Below are positions 34,672-43,559 of a stretch of DNA of 64,000 nucleotides, one piece after another; positions within the stretch are counted from its first letter, which is position 1, and each line of letters starts with the position of its first letter. The notes beneath the pieces were generated by a model. That model made no database searches, was not told where the DNA came from, and saw only the letters and a program-made list of their open reading frames with translations. The position numbers and the translations under genes are program-made. Source of the stretch: Streptomyces dioscori (lineage in GTDB: Bacteria; Actinomycetota; Actinomycetes; Streptomycetales; Streptomycetaceae); assembly GCF_003024195.1 (NCBI RefSeq), contig NZ_KZ679059.1, positions 62,001 through 126,000 of the forward strand, written 5' to 3'.

Positions 34672-36108
34672 TCAGCCGAGCGACGTCATCACGTGCTTGA
34701 TGCGCGTGTAGTCGTCGAAGCCGTACCCCGACAGGTCCTTGCCGTAGCCGGAGTGCTTGAAGCCGCCGTGCGGCATCTCCGCGACGAGCGGGATGTGCGT
34801 GTTGATCCACACGCAGCCGAAGTCGAGGACCTTGGACATGCGCATCGCGCGCGCGTGGTCCTTCGTCCAGACGGAGGAGGCGAGCGCGTACTCGACGCCG
34901 TTCGCGTACGCGACGGCCTGGGCCTCGTCCGTGAAGGACTGGACGGTGATGACCGGGCCGAAGACCTCGTTCTGGATGATCTCGTCGTCCTGCTTGAGAC
35001 CGGAGACGACGGTCGGGGCGTAGAAGTAGCCCTTCTCGCCGACGCGGTGCCCGCCCGCCTCGACCTTGGCGTGCGCGGGCAGCCGCTCGATGAAGCCGGA
35101 GACCTGCTTGAGCTGGTTCGGGTTGTTGAGCGGCCCGTACAGCACGTCCTCGTCGTCCGGCTGCCCGGTCTTCGTGTCGGCGGCGGCCTTGGCGAGCGCG
35201 GCCGTGAACTCGTCGTGGATGGACTCCTGTACGAGAACGCGGGTGGCGGCCGTACAGTCCTGGCCCGCGTTGAAGAAGCCCGCCACCGAGATGTCCTCGA
35301 CGGCCTTGGCGATGTCGGTGTCCTCGAAGACCACGACGGGCGCCTTGCCACCCAGCTCCAGGTGGACCCGCTTGACGTCCTTGGCGGCGGACTCGGCGAC
35401 GGAGATGCCCGCCCGCACGGAACCGGTGATGGACGCCATGGCCGGAATCCGGTGCTCGACCATCGCGCGGCCGGTGTCACGGTCGCCGCAGATGACGTTG
35501 AAGACGCCCTCGGGGACGATCGAGCCGATGATCTCGGCGATCAGGACCGTGGAGGCCGGGGTGGTGTCCGACGGCTTGAGCACGACCGTGTTACCCGCGG
35601 CGAGCGCCGGGGCGAACTTCCACACGGCCATCATCATCGGGTAGTTCCACGGCGCGACCTGCGCGCAGACACCGACCGGCTCACGGCGGACGATCGAGGT
35701 CAGCCCCTCCATGTACTCGCCGGCCGACCTGCCCTCCAGCATGCGCGCGGCGCCCGCGAAGAAGCGGATCTGGTCGACCATGGGCGGGATCTCCTCGGAC
35801 CGGGTCAGTCCGATGGGCTTGCCCGTGTTCTCGACCTCCGCGGCGATCAGTTCCTCGGCGCGCTCCTCGAAGGCGTCCGCGATCTTCAGGAGGGCCTTCT
35901 GGCGCTCGGCGGGGGTCTGGTCGCGCCAGGCGGGGAAGGCAGCGGCGGCGGCCTCCATCGCGGCGTCGACGTCGGCCTGACCGGACAGCGGCGCGGTGGC
36001 GTACGCCTCGCCCGTCGCGGGGTTGACCACGTCCGTGGTCCGTCCATCGGCGGCATCGCGGAACTCTCCGGCGATGTAATTACGCAGACGACGCAGCTCG
36101 GTGCTCAC
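34672..36108 (-). CDS. Gamma-aminobutyraldehyde dehydrogenase, second copy
   Basis: This 478-residue aldehyde dehydrogenase has the catalytic cysteine in NAGQDCTAATR, LELGGKAPVVVFEDTD, cofactor segment PWNYPMMMAVWK, and end motif MPHGGFKHSGYGKDLS. It is the same branch as the enzyme at 21649-23169, which oxidises 4-aminobutanal to GABA. GTG 36108 with AGGAGGG upstream is preferred to a start 42 bp earlier. It diverges from an Lrp/AsnC regulator and an aminotransferase gene, so putrescine transamination followed by this step is the likely local pathway. Confidence 0.9.
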   Translation of the reverse strand: MSTELRRLRNYIAGEFRDAADGRTTDVVNPATGEAYATAPLSGQADVDAAMEAAAAAFPAWRDQTPAERQKALLKIADAFEERAEELIAAEVENTGKPIGLTRSEEIPPMVDQIRFFAGAARMLEGRSAGEYMEGLTSIVRREPVGVCAQVAPWNYPMMMAVWKFAPALAAGNTVVLKPSDTTPASTVLIAEIIGSIVPEGVFNVICGDRDTGRAMVEHRIPAMASITGSVRAGISVAESAAKDVKRVHLELGGKAPVVVFEDTDIAKAVEDISVAGFFNAGQDCTAATRVLVQESIHDEFTAALAKAAADTKTGQPDDEDVLYGPLNNPNQLKQVSGFIERLPAHAKVEAGGHRVGEKGYFYAPTVVSGLKQDDEIIQNEVFGPVITVQSFTDEAQAVAYANGVEYALASSVWTKDHARAMRMSKVLDFGCVWINTHIPLVAEMPHGGFKHSGYGKDLSGYGFDDYTRIKHVMTSLG

Positions 36109-36359
36109 TGCCCGGCCCTCCTGTCGGATGTCCACAACGGATGTCCACAACGAATGTCCTACGACTGTTCTTCTACGGTCCTTCGTCCCAGGTGTCCACT
36201 GGTTGAGACGCCTGGCCTACCACCCTAATCCTCATCCCGACGTTTTCAACACCCCCACCGGTCCCAGAGCTGCGAAATCCGCAGCCTTGGAACACGTAAA
36301 CAACGAATTTCATCGATCACACCTTGCGGAACTGTCGAGCCCTCGTGCACAGTGAGCGC

Positions 36360-36869
36360 GTGGCCAGTCGAAGCGCAGACCCCAGGGATCCCCGGGACTC
36401 CCGTGAGTCCAGAAGCGGCACCCCCCAGCTGGATGCCGTCTCCCTCGGCATCATCGAGCAGCTCCAGGAGGACGGCCGCCGGCCGTACGCGGCGATAGGC
36501 AAGGCCGTGGGCCTTTCCGAGGCGGCCGTGCGCCAGCGCGTCCAGAAGCTGCTCGACCAGGGCGTGATGCAGATCGTCGCCGTCACGGACCCGCTCACCG
36601 TGGGTTTCCGCAGGCAGGCCATGGTGGGCATCAACGCCGACGGCGACCTGGAACCGGTCGCGGACGCGCTGACCGCCATGCCGGAGGTCGAGTACGTGGT
36701 GATGACCGCGGGCTCCTTCGACATCCTCGCCGAGATCGTCTGCGAGGACGACGACCACCTGCTGGACGTCATCAACAAACGCATCCGGATCCTGCCCGGC
36801 GTGCGCTCCACCGAGAGCTTCGTCTACCTCAAGCTCAAGAAGCAGACCTACATGTGGGGAACCCGATAG
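36360..36869 (+). CDS. Lrp/AsnC-family transcriptional regulator
   Basis: A 169-residue protein with an N-terminal helix-turn-helix (LDAVSLGIIEQLQEDGRRPY, AVRQRVQKLLDQG) and a C-terminal RAM/AsnC ligand domain (VEYVVMTAGSFDILAEI, LPGVRSTESFVYL). It likely senses an amino acid or amine and controls the divergent dehydrogenase and the following aminotransferase, which starts three bases after its stop. GTG 36360 gives a normal family length; GTG 36345 and TTG 36324 are alternatives, none with a strong ribosome site. Confidence 0.88.
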   Translation: MASRSADPRDPRDSRESRSGTPQLDAVSLGIIEQLQEDGRRPYAAIGKAVGLSEAAVRQRVQKLLDQGVMQIVAVTDPLTVGFRRQAMVGINADGDLEPVADALTAMPEVEYVVMTAGSFDILAEIVCEDDDHLLDVINKRIRILPGVRSTESFVYLKLKKQTYMWGTR

Positions 36870-36871
36870 CC

Positions 36872-38251
36872 GTGACTGCCAAGGACCTCAGCCGCACCGC
36901 GTACGACCACCTGTGGATGCACTTCACCCGCATGTCCTCGTACGAGAACGCGCCCGTCCCCACGATCGTCCGTGGCGAGGGGACCTACATCTACGACGAC
37001 AAGGGCAAGCGCTACCTCGACGGTCTGGCCGGTCTGTTCGTGGTCCAGGCGGGCCACGGCCGCGCCGAGCTTGCCGAGACGGCCGCCAGGCAGGCCCAGG
37101 AACTGGCCTTCTTCCCGATCTGGTCGTACGCCCACCCGAAGGCCGTCGAGCTGGCCGAGCGCCTCGCGCACCACGCTCCCGGCGACCTGAACAAGGTCTT
37201 CTTCACCACCGGCGGCGGCGAGGCCGTGGAGACGGCGTGGAAGCTCGCCAAGCAGTACTTCAAGCTGCAGGGCAAGCCGACCAAGTACAAGGTCATCTCG
37301 CGCGCGGTCGCCTACCACGGCACCCCGCAGGGCGCCCTGTCCATCACGGGCCTGCCCGCCCTGAAGGCCCCGTTCGAGCCGCTGGTCCCCGGCGCGCACA
37401 AGGTCGCGAACACCAACATCTACCGCGCGCCCGCGTTCCTCGACAACGGCTCCGGCGTCTCCCCCGAGGCCTTCGGCCGCTGGGCCGCCGACCAGATCGA
37501 GGAGCAGATCCTCATGGAGGGCCCGGAGACGGTCGCCGCCGTCTTCCTGGAGCCCGTGCAGAACGCCGGCGGCTGCTTCCCGCCGCCGCCCGGCTACTTC
37601 CAGCGGGTGCGCGAGATCTGCGACCAGTACGACGTGCTGCTCGTCTCGGACGAGGTCATCTGCGCCTTCGGCCGCCTCGGCACGATGTTCGCCTGCGACA
37701 AGTTCGACTACGTACCGGACATGATCACCTGCGCCAAGGGCATGACCTCGGGCTACTCCCCGATCGGCGCCTGCATCATCTCGGACCGCCTCGCCGAGCC
37801 GTTCTACCAGGGCGACAACACCTTCCTGCACGGCTACACCTTCGGCGGTCACCCGGTGTCGGCGGCCGTGGGCCTCGCGAACCTCGACATCTTCGAGCGC
37901 GAGAACCTCAACCAGCACGTCCTCGACAACGAGGGCGCGTTCCTCTCCACCCTCCAGAAGCTGCACGACCTGCCGATCGTCGGCGACGTCCGCGGCAACG
38001 GCTTCTTCTACGGCATCGAGCTGGTGAAGGACAAGGCCACCAAGGAGACCTTCACGGACGAGGAGTCGGAGCGCGTGCTCTACGGCTTCGTCTCCAAGAA
38101 GCTCTTCGAGTACGGCCTCTACTGCCGCGCCGACGACCGCGGTGACCCGGTCATCCAGCTGTCGCCGCCGCTGATCTCCGACCAGTCGACGTTCGACGAG
38201 ATCGAGGGGATCGTCCGCCAGGTCCTGACGGAGGCCTGGACGAAGCTGTGA
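36872..38251 (+). CDS. Class III aminotransferase, putrescine/polyamine-type
   Basis: The 459-residue PLP enzyme has the aminotransferase class III framework: TTGGGEAVETAWKLAKQYF, SRAVAYHGTPQGALS, EPVQNAGGCFPPPPGYF, VSDEVICAFGRLG and the PLP lysine in MITCAKGMTSGYSPIG. This pattern matches omega-amine:pyruvate or putrescine:pyruvate aminotransferases (SpuC-like), which form 4-aminobutanal from putrescine. GTG 36872 has GGGGA 11 nt upstream; GTG 36854, inside the regulator gene, is an alternative that adds six residues (MGNPIA). It sits directly after the Lrp-type gene and opposite an aminobutyraldehyde dehydrogenase. Confidence 0.88.
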   Translation: MTAKDLSRTAYDHLWMHFTRMSSYENAPVPTIVRGEGTYIYDDKGKRYLDGLAGLFVVQAGHGRAELAETAARQAQELAFFPIWSYAHPKAVELAERLAHHAPGDLNKVFFTTGGGEAVETAWKLAKQYFKLQGKPTKYKVISRAVAYHGTPQGALSITGLPALKAPFEPLVPGAHKVANTNIYRAPAFLDNGSGVSPEAFGRWAADQIEEQILMEGPETVAAVFLEPVQNAGGCFPPPPGYFQRVREICDQYDVLLVSDEVICAFGRLGTMFACDKFDYVPDMITCAKGMTSGYSPIGACIISDRLAEPFYQGDNTFLHGYTFGGHPVSAAVGLANLDIFERENLNQHVLDNEGAFLSTLQKLHDLPIVGDVRGNGFFYGIELVKDKATKETFTDEESERVLYGFVSKKLFEYGLYCRADDRGDPVIQLSPPLISDQSTFDEIEGIVRQVLTEAWTKL

Positions 38252-38536
38252 GCGGAGGCCGTCGGCCGGTACGGCTGAGCTGAACCTGTCGGCTCAGACC
38301 CCCGCCCGGCCGTCGGCTCAGCCTTTGAGCTGAACAAGTGATCAACACCGGCCCCGGTGGCGCCCGTTCGAGTGAGAATGCGCGCCCCGGGGCCGCGTGC
38401 TGTCCGGCCTCCGGCCCCCGACTCCCTAGCGTGCCCAGTGACCGATCGGCCCTGCCTTCGTTCCCCCGACCGGGGGACCCCGCGACCTTCCGAGGCCGCC
38501 CGGGCAGCGCAAATCAGATCTGAAGAGGTGTACGCG

Positions 38537-39310
38537 ATGGCGGCTCCGCCGGACAACGACGTGCTCTGGGCACGTGCCCTGCACGTCACACACAACGGCT
38601 CACCCGCACTCACCGGCGTCTCGATCGGGGTTCGCGAGGGCGAGATCCTCGCCGTCGGCGGCCCGCGCGGCAGCGGCAAGACGACGCTCCTCCAGTGCCT
38701 GTCGGGACAGCTCCTGGCGGAGCAGGGCGAGGTCTGGTTCAACAGCGCCCCCGTCCACACCATGAGCCCGATGAAGCGCGAGCGGCTGCGCCGCGACCGT
38801 TTCGGCTGGATCGACCCGGCGCCGGTCCTCGTCCCCGAGCTGACCGCCTGGGAGAACGCCGCCCTGCTCCTGATGCTGCGCGGGGTGAGCCGCCGCCGGG
38901 CCAAGACCGCCGCGCTGGAGTGGCTGGACCGCCTCGACGTCGGCGGCTGCGCCCGCAAACGCCCGTACGCCCTGCTCCAGTCGGAGCGCCAGCGGGTCGC
39001 CATCGCCCGCGCCCTGGCGCCCGCGCCGAGCGTGATCTTCGCCGACGAGCCCACCGCGCCGCTGCACCGCGCCGACCGCGCCCAGGTGCTGCGCACGCTC
39101 ACCGCGGCGGCCCGTTCGCACGGCATCACGGTCGTCCTGGCCACGCACGACGCGGACACCGCGGCGCTCGCCGACCGCACGGTGTCGCTGCTCGACGGGC
39201 GGCGCGTGAACACGGTCCATCTGCCGCCGGCCGCGGAACCACCCGAGCCCGACGTGCCGACCGGGCCCGCCGAGACGGAAGGCCGGGCCGCGTGCTCGCT
39301 CTCCGCCTAG
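38537..39310 (+). CDS. ABC transporter ATPase with degenerate signature motif
   Basis: The 257-residue ATPase has Walker A GPRGSGKTT and Walker B VIFADEPTAPLHRADR. The signature LSGGQ is replaced by LLQSERQR, and the D-loop SALD by APLH. It resembles the LolD/MacB group that pairs with FtsX-like permeases. Such changes may slow ATP hydrolysis or signal a non-transport role. ATG 38537 has GAGG upstream and yields a normal length. The permease gene overlaps its end by 19 bp. Confidence 0.85.
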   Translation: MAAPPDNDVLWARALHVTHNGSPALTGVSIGVREGEILAVGGPRGSGKTTLLQCLSGQLLAEQGEVWFNSAPVHTMSPMKRERLRRDRFGWIDPAPVLVPELTAWENAALLLMLRGVSRRRAKTAALEWLDRLDVGGCARKRPYALLQSERQRVAIARALAPAPSVIFADEPTAPLHRADRAQVLRTLTAAARSHGITVVLATHDADTAALADRTVSLLDGRRVNTVHLPPAAEPPEPDVPTGPAETEGRAACSLSA

Positions 39311-40866
39311 TCCGCGGGGCCAACCCCGCCGTCCAGTTCCGCCGGCTCCTCGTCGCCGCGGCGTCCGCGGGCACCGGCTTCCTGCTCCTGTGCACCCTGG
39401 GGTACGCGATGGGGCATCCGGACGCGTCCACGGCGGCCGTGCTCCGGCTCGCCTGGTGCCTCGCGCCGATCGCGGCCACCGTCCAGTTCGCGGTCGCCGT
39501 CGCCCGGACCGACCCGGCCACCCGCCCCCGGGCCGGGCTCGCGGCGATCGGCCTGGGACCCGGGCAGCTGATGATCCTGGCGGCCGTCTCCACCGCGGTG
39601 TCCTGCACGCTGGGCTCGATGGTCGCCCTGCTGATCTTCCTGCACCTGCGCGGCGACCTGACGGGCCTGCCCTTCGACGGCGACGCGGCCGGTTTCCTCG
39701 CCGCCAACCAGCCACTGCCCCTGCCCGCCACGCTCACACTGCTGGCCCTGGTCCCGGCCCTCGCGTCCGCGGCCAGCGCGGTCGTACTGCGCCCGCGGGG
39801 CCCGCTCCCCCCGGCAGGCGGACGCCCGGCCCGCCTGGGCGGCTTCGGCGGCTACGGCCGCTCCACGGACCGCATCGGCTCCGGCACCTACGGCCGCTTC
39901 GGCACCCACCCGAACAGCGAACCACCCGCCCCGAAGGGGGCGCGAGAAACGGCGCGACAAGCCCCCACCGGCCCGCAGATCCCCGACGACCCCCACCACC
40001 CCCACACGCCCGCAGCACTCGACACACCGCCCCACCCCACCCACCAAGGGGCGCGGGGAACGGCGCGACCAGCCACCGCGGACCCGCAGATCCCCGACGA
40101 CCTGGCCCCGGAAGGGGCGCGAGGAACTGCGCGACCGACCCCCACGGACCCGCAGAGTCCCAACAACCCCATCCCGGAAGGGGCGCGGGGAACGGCGCGA
40201 CAAGCCCCCACGGACCCGCAGATCCCCAACGACCCCCACCACCCCCTCCCCACCCCCACCCCCGCCCCCACCGGCCTCCCCTGGGGCGCAGCCGTCCTGG
40301 CCGCAGGCCTCGCGGCAGAGGCGTACGCAGGCAGCGGCGGCCCCCACGAAGGCCCCCCGCTGCCGGGCGGCCTCACAGGAGCCCCCTTCGGCGTACTCGC
40401 AGGCTGGGCCCTCACCGCACTGGGCCTCGCCCTGGCCGGCCCCGCCCTCACCCACCTCTGCGGCAGACTCCTCCAGTCCGTACGCCCGAGCGCCACGCGC
40501 CTGCTCGCCGGACGCGTGCTCATGGAGCAGGCGACCGGCATCGGTCGCCCGCTCGGCGTGCTGTGCGCGGTGGCGTCGGGCACGTACGCCATGGCCGTGC
40601 TCTACACCACGACGCGCCCCGGCATCGGCCCTCTCACCACCCTCGGCCTGCTGCTCGTCGCCGGTTGTGCCCTGGCGACGCTGCTGACCGCCGCCGTCGA
40701 GGCGAGGGACACGCGCGCCGACACCACCGCGGCCCTGCTGCGGATCGGCGCACCCGCCTCGGCACTGCGCGCCGCGGCCGCCCTCCGCGCCGGGGCTCTG
40801 ATCGCCGTCCTCACCCCGTTGACCTGGGCGGTCGCGGAGCTGGCGGCCGTACCACTGGCCCGCTGA
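39292..40866 (+). CDS. ABC transporter permease (FtsX-like) carrying a repeat-derived insert
   Basis: The 524-residue membrane protein has an N-terminal group of four helices (residues 1-180) and a C-terminal group (about 330-524; GVLAGWALTALGLALAGPAL, the PLTTLGLLLVAGCALATLL segment). The first GTG overlapping the ATPase was chosen. Between them, residues about 215-320, lies a hydrophilic Pro-rich stretch repeating (E/K/Q)GAR(G/E)TAR(Q/P)(A/T)PT(G/D)PQ. It is encoded by four in-frame copies of the dispersed 19-bp repeat. Without this insert the protein would have a normal length. Substrate unknown. Confidence 0.82.
   Translation: MLALRLVRGANPAVQFRRLLVAAASAGTGFLLLCTLGYAMGHPDASTAAVLRLAWCLAPIAATVQFAVAVARTDPATRPRAGLAAIGLGPGQLMILAAVSTAVSCTLGSMVALLIFLHLRGDLTGLPFDGDAAGFLAANQPLPLPATLTLLALVPALASAASAVVLRPRGPLPPAGGRPARLGGFGGYGRSTDRIGSGTYGRFGTHPNSEPPAPKGARETARQAPTGPQIPDDPHHPHTPAALDTPPHPTHQGARGTARPATADPQIPDDLAPEGARGTARPTPTDPQSPNNPIPEGARGTARQAPTDPQIPNDPHHPLPTPTPAPTGLPWGAAVLAAGLAAEAYAGSGGPHEGPPLPGGLTGAPFGVLAGWALTALGLALAGPALTHLCGRLLQSVRPSATRLLAGRVLMEQATGIGRPLGVLCAVASGTYAMAVLYTTTRPGIGPLTTLGLLLVAGCALATLLTAAVEARDTRADTTAALLRIGAPASALRAAAALRAGALIAVLTPLTWAVAELAAVPLAR
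39937..40228. repeat. Four in-frame copies of the dispersed repeat inside the permease gene
   Basis: Cores at 39937-39955, 40048-40066, 40114-40132 and 40180-40198, all in the same orientation, with copies 2 to 4 exactly 66 bp apart. Flanks (CCCCCACGGACCCGCAGATC-like) match the intergenic copies near 24.4 kb. All spacings are multiples of three, so the frame stays open. Confidence 0.8.
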
Positions 40867-40997
40867 CCCGGCGTACGAGACAGGGCAGGCCGCGCGATCG
40901 AGTGCGCGTACGAAAAAGATTCGCCGGGACCGATGACTTTTCGGCGGAGCCCCGGTCTGACCCTCCGAACAGCAACTCACCCGACGGAGGACCTCCC

Positions 40998-41405
40998 ATG
41001 TACCAGCAGATGATCTTCGTGAACCTGGCCGTGAACGACGTGGACGTGTCCAAGAAGTTCTTCTCGGAGCTCGGCTACACGATCAACGCCCAGTTCTCGG
41101 ACGAGAACACCGCGTCCGTCGTCATCAGCGACACGATCGTCGCGATGCTGCTGAACAAGCAGCGCTACGCGGACTTCACGAAGAAGGAGATCGCGGACTC
41201 GACGAGGACCAGCGAGGTGCTGCTGTGTCTGAGCGCCGAGAGCCGCGAGAAGGTCGACGAACTGGTCGACAAGGCGATCGCGGTGGGCGGCTCGGCGAGC
41301 GGCGAGACCCAGGACCACGGGGTGATGTACGGGCGCGCCTTCGACGACCCGGACGGCCACACCTGGGAGGTCATGTGGATGGACCCTTCCGTCATCCAGG
41401 GCTGA
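40998..41405 (+). CDS. VOC-superfamily (glyoxalase/bleomycin-resistance-like) protein
   Basis: A 135-residue protein made of two beta-alpha-beta-beta-beta units. It opens with IFVNLAVNDVDVSKKFFSEL and ends DDPDGHTWEVMWMDPS. Members bind a metal and a small molecule, acting as glyoxalases, dioxygenases or drug-binding proteins. GGAGG lies 7 nt before the ATG. It has lower GC and more Lys/Asp/Glu codons than neighbours. Probably transcribed alone. Substrate unknown. Confidence 0.88.
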   Translation: MYQQMIFVNLAVNDVDVSKKFFSELGYTINAQFSDENTASVVISDTIVAMLLNKQRYADFTKKEIADSTRTSEVLLCLSAESREKVDELVDKAIAVGGSASGETQDHGVMYGRAFDDPDGHTWEVMWMDPSVIQG

Positions 41406-41520
41406 CCCCCGCCCGCGCCCGAGGGGCTCACGGCCGAAGGGGTCACGCCGAAAGGGATCGCTCCCGAAGGGCTCACCGCCGAACGGACCGCGCTCGAACG
41501 GCCCGTGCTTACATGGGCGG

Positions 41521-42654
41521 GTGCAGACGAGCCCCGCCCATGTGGCCCATCACAACGACCGTGAGATCGAGACGCTGGAGGAGTTCGACGCGACCGTCTC
41601 GGCCCGCGGCACCCTCACCGGCTTCCGCGTCCAGGCCGTCGATCTGACGGACCGTACGAAAGAGCTGCTCGCCAGCGACACCGCGGGCGCCGTCTTCCTG
41701 GGCTGCCCGATGCGGGAGAACGCGGCGGCGAAGATCCGGGCCGACGGCGCGCTGGTCTTCCCGCCCCTGCCCGGTGTGCCGTTCGACCCGTACCGCGGTC
41801 ATCTCTACACGCCCGACGAGTTGTTCGGCTCCCTCGACAAGGGGTACGAGGCGACGCCGGACGCCGTCGCGTACGACTGGTTCCAGCGGACCCGGGCCGA
41901 CGGCGACATCTACGCGTCGATGCTGCGCTCGATCCACGACGACGCCGTCTCCGACGCCCTGGACGAACTCCTGCGCTCGGCGCGCGTGGTGGGCGTGATG
42001 GGCGGTCACGCGATCGCGCGCGGCACCGAGGCGTACGGGGGCGCGGCCCGGCTGGGCCGCGCGCTCGCCCGCGCCGGGTTCACGGTGGCGACCGGCGGCG
42101 GCCCCGGCGCGATGGAGGCGGCCAACCTCGGCGCGTACGCGGCCCCGTACCGCGACGGCATGCTCGACGAGGCGTGCGAACTCCTCGGCAAGGCGCCGTC
42201 GTTCGTGCCGTCGGTGACCGACTGGGCGCGCGCCGCCTTCGAGGTGCGCGAGCGCTGGCCGAAAGGCAACGCCTCCGTCGGCATCCCCACCTGGTTCTAC
42301 GGGCACGAGCCGCCGAACGCCTTCGCCTCCCACATAGCCAAGTACTTCGCCAACGCCACCCGCGAGGACGGCCTGCTGGCCCGCTCGAACGCGGGCGTGG
42401 TCTTCCTGCCCGGCGCCGCCGGTACGGTCCAGGAGATCTTCGACAACACGACCCCCAACTACTACGAGTCCCGCGGCGAACCCACCCCCATGGTCCTGGT
42501 GGACCGCGCCCACTGGACGCAGCGGCTGCCCGCCTGGCCGCTCCTGCAAGCCCTCGCCCGCGACCGCCCGATGGAGTCCCGCATCGCGCTGGTGGACCGG
42601 ATCGAGGAGGCACCGGAGGCGCTCGACCGCCTGTCGCGTGTAAATGAAACCTAA
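41521..42654 (+). CDS. LOG-like Rossmann-fold nucleotide-binding protein
   Basis: The 377-residue protein has a C-terminal lysine-decarboxylase-like (LOG/TIGR00730) domain with GVMGGHAIARGT, GGGPGAMEAANLG and PGAAGTVQEIFDN. The usual PGGxGTxxE is altered to PGAAGTVQE, with the glutamate kept. LOG enzymes release cytokinin bases from nucleotides; related proteins act as nucleotide N-glycosidases. An unusual N-terminal extension of about 150 residues precedes the domain. The start is GTG with no ribosome site; CTTACAT 10 bp upstream could be a -10 box for a leaderless mRNA. Confidence 0.82.
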   Translation: MQTSPAHVAHHNDREIETLEEFDATVSARGTLTGFRVQAVDLTDRTKELLASDTAGAVFLGCPMRENAAAKIRADGALVFPPLPGVPFDPYRGHLYTPDELFGSLDKGYEATPDAVAYDWFQRTRADGDIYASMLRSIHDDAVSDALDELLRSARVVGVMGGHAIARGTEAYGGAARLGRALARAGFTVATGGGPGAMEAANLGAYAAPYRDGMLDEACELLGKAPSFVPSVTDWARAAFEVRERWPKGNASVGIPTWFYGHEPPNAFASHIAKYFANATREDGLLARSNAGVVFLPGAAGTVQEIFDNTTPNYYESRGEPTPMVLVDRAHWTQRLPAWPLLQALARDRPMESRIALVDRIEEAPEALDRLSRVNET

Positions 42655-42682
42655 AAGCCAAGGGGCAAGACGGACACACGGA

Positions 42683-42711
42683 TTGACAACCCCGGACGGT
42701 GCCCAATAAAC
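42683..42711 (+). promoter_or_regulatory. Candidate promoter for the LAETG surface protein
   Basis: TTGACA at 42683-42688 is followed after 17 bp by ATAAAC at 42706-42711, about 80 bp before the GTG start. The -35 match is perfect, the -10 match is weak. Confidence 0.45.
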
Positions 42712-42790
42712 CTGTGAGGCGTCTGGGATTGCTGTTTCTCAGTAGCTCCCATCAACCCCCCTCATATTGTGCATCCCGTGAAGGGCAATC

Positions 42791-43477
42791 GTGTCCATAT
42801 CTCGCCGTACCGCACGTTCTGTGCGCATTCTCGGAGTTGCCTCCGCCTCGGCCGCGCTCACGCTCGGCCTGGCCGGCAACGCGCTCGCCTGCAACATCAG
42901 CGAGTTCTCGGCCGTCGCCAAGTGCGACGGTACGAAGGGCGTCATCAGTGTCACCGACAAGGACCCGTCGGGCGTCAAGGCCACGGTCAGTGTCTACCTC
43001 CAGTCGAACGGTGCCGACGCGAAGCTCGTCGGTGAGCAGGAGGTCGAGGGCACGCGTGAAGGCGTGACCATCGACTTCTCCGAGGACTGGAAGCCGGAGG
43101 CGACGTACCGCGTGCACGTCAAGGCCGGCAATCAGGTCGACGAGGACATCAAGCCGAACCTCGTCACCCCGTCCGAGGCCTGCGAGTCCCCGGAGACGAC
43201 CACGCCTCCGGCGACCCCGAAGCCCTCGGAGAAGCCCTCCGAGCCCGCGGAGGAGCCCTCGGAGCCTGCCGAGTCCCCGGAGCCGTCCGAGTCGGAGACC
43301 ACTCCGGCCGCGTCGACCGGTGACAACGCCCCGTCCCCGGCGGGCGACTCGAACCTCGCCGAGACCGGTTCCAGCTCCAACACCGGTGCGATCGCCGGCA
43401 TAGCGGCCGCGCTCGTGGCGGCCGGCGCCGGCGTGATGTTCGCGCTCCGCCGCCGAGGCGCAGCAAAGACCCGCTGA
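42791..43477 (+). CDS. LAXTG-type cell-wall-anchored surface protein
   Basis: The 228-residue precursor has a signal peptide ending near NALACN and a small beta-rich domain (about 35-120) with a cysteine pair. A Pro/Glu/Ser-rich wall-spanning region and a sorting signal follow: LAETG, a hydrophobic segment (TGAIAGIAAALVAAGAGVMF) and a RRRGAAKTR tail. LAXTG is the preferred motif of actinobacterial class E sortases, which would attach it to peptidoglycan. GTG start with AAGGG upstream. A terminator follows 25 bp after the stop. Role at the surface unknown. Confidence 0.88.
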   Translation: MSISRRTARSVRILGVASASAALTLGLAGNALACNISEFSAVAKCDGTKGVISVTDKDPSGVKATVSVYLQSNGADAKLVGEQEVEGTREGVTIDFSEDWKPEATYRVHVKAGNQVDEDIKPNLVTPSEACESPETTTPPATPKPSEKPSEPAEEPSEPAESPEPSESETTPAASTGDNAPSPAGDSNLAETGSSSNTGAIAGIAAALVAAGAGVMFALRRRGAAKTR

Positions 43478-43502
43478 CCCCAGCAGGCAGCAACACCCAG
43501 CA

Positions 43503-43534
43503 GTGGCCCGCCCCTGAACAAGGGGGCGGGCCAC
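43503..43534 (+). terminator. Terminator after the LAETG protein gene
   Basis: GTGGCCCGCCCC pairs perfectly with GGGGCGGGCCAC around an 8-nt loop. It has no U-run, as is usual in Streptomyces. Confidence 0.75.
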
Positions 43535-43559
43535 CGCCACGTCCCAGCCCCCTTGTTGA

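Noticed and set aside
41420..41510. CGAAGGGCTCAC-like degenerate repeats before the LOG-like gene (also at 4136-4190)
   Set aside because: Too degenerate to define a unit; may simply be decayed low-complexity sequence.
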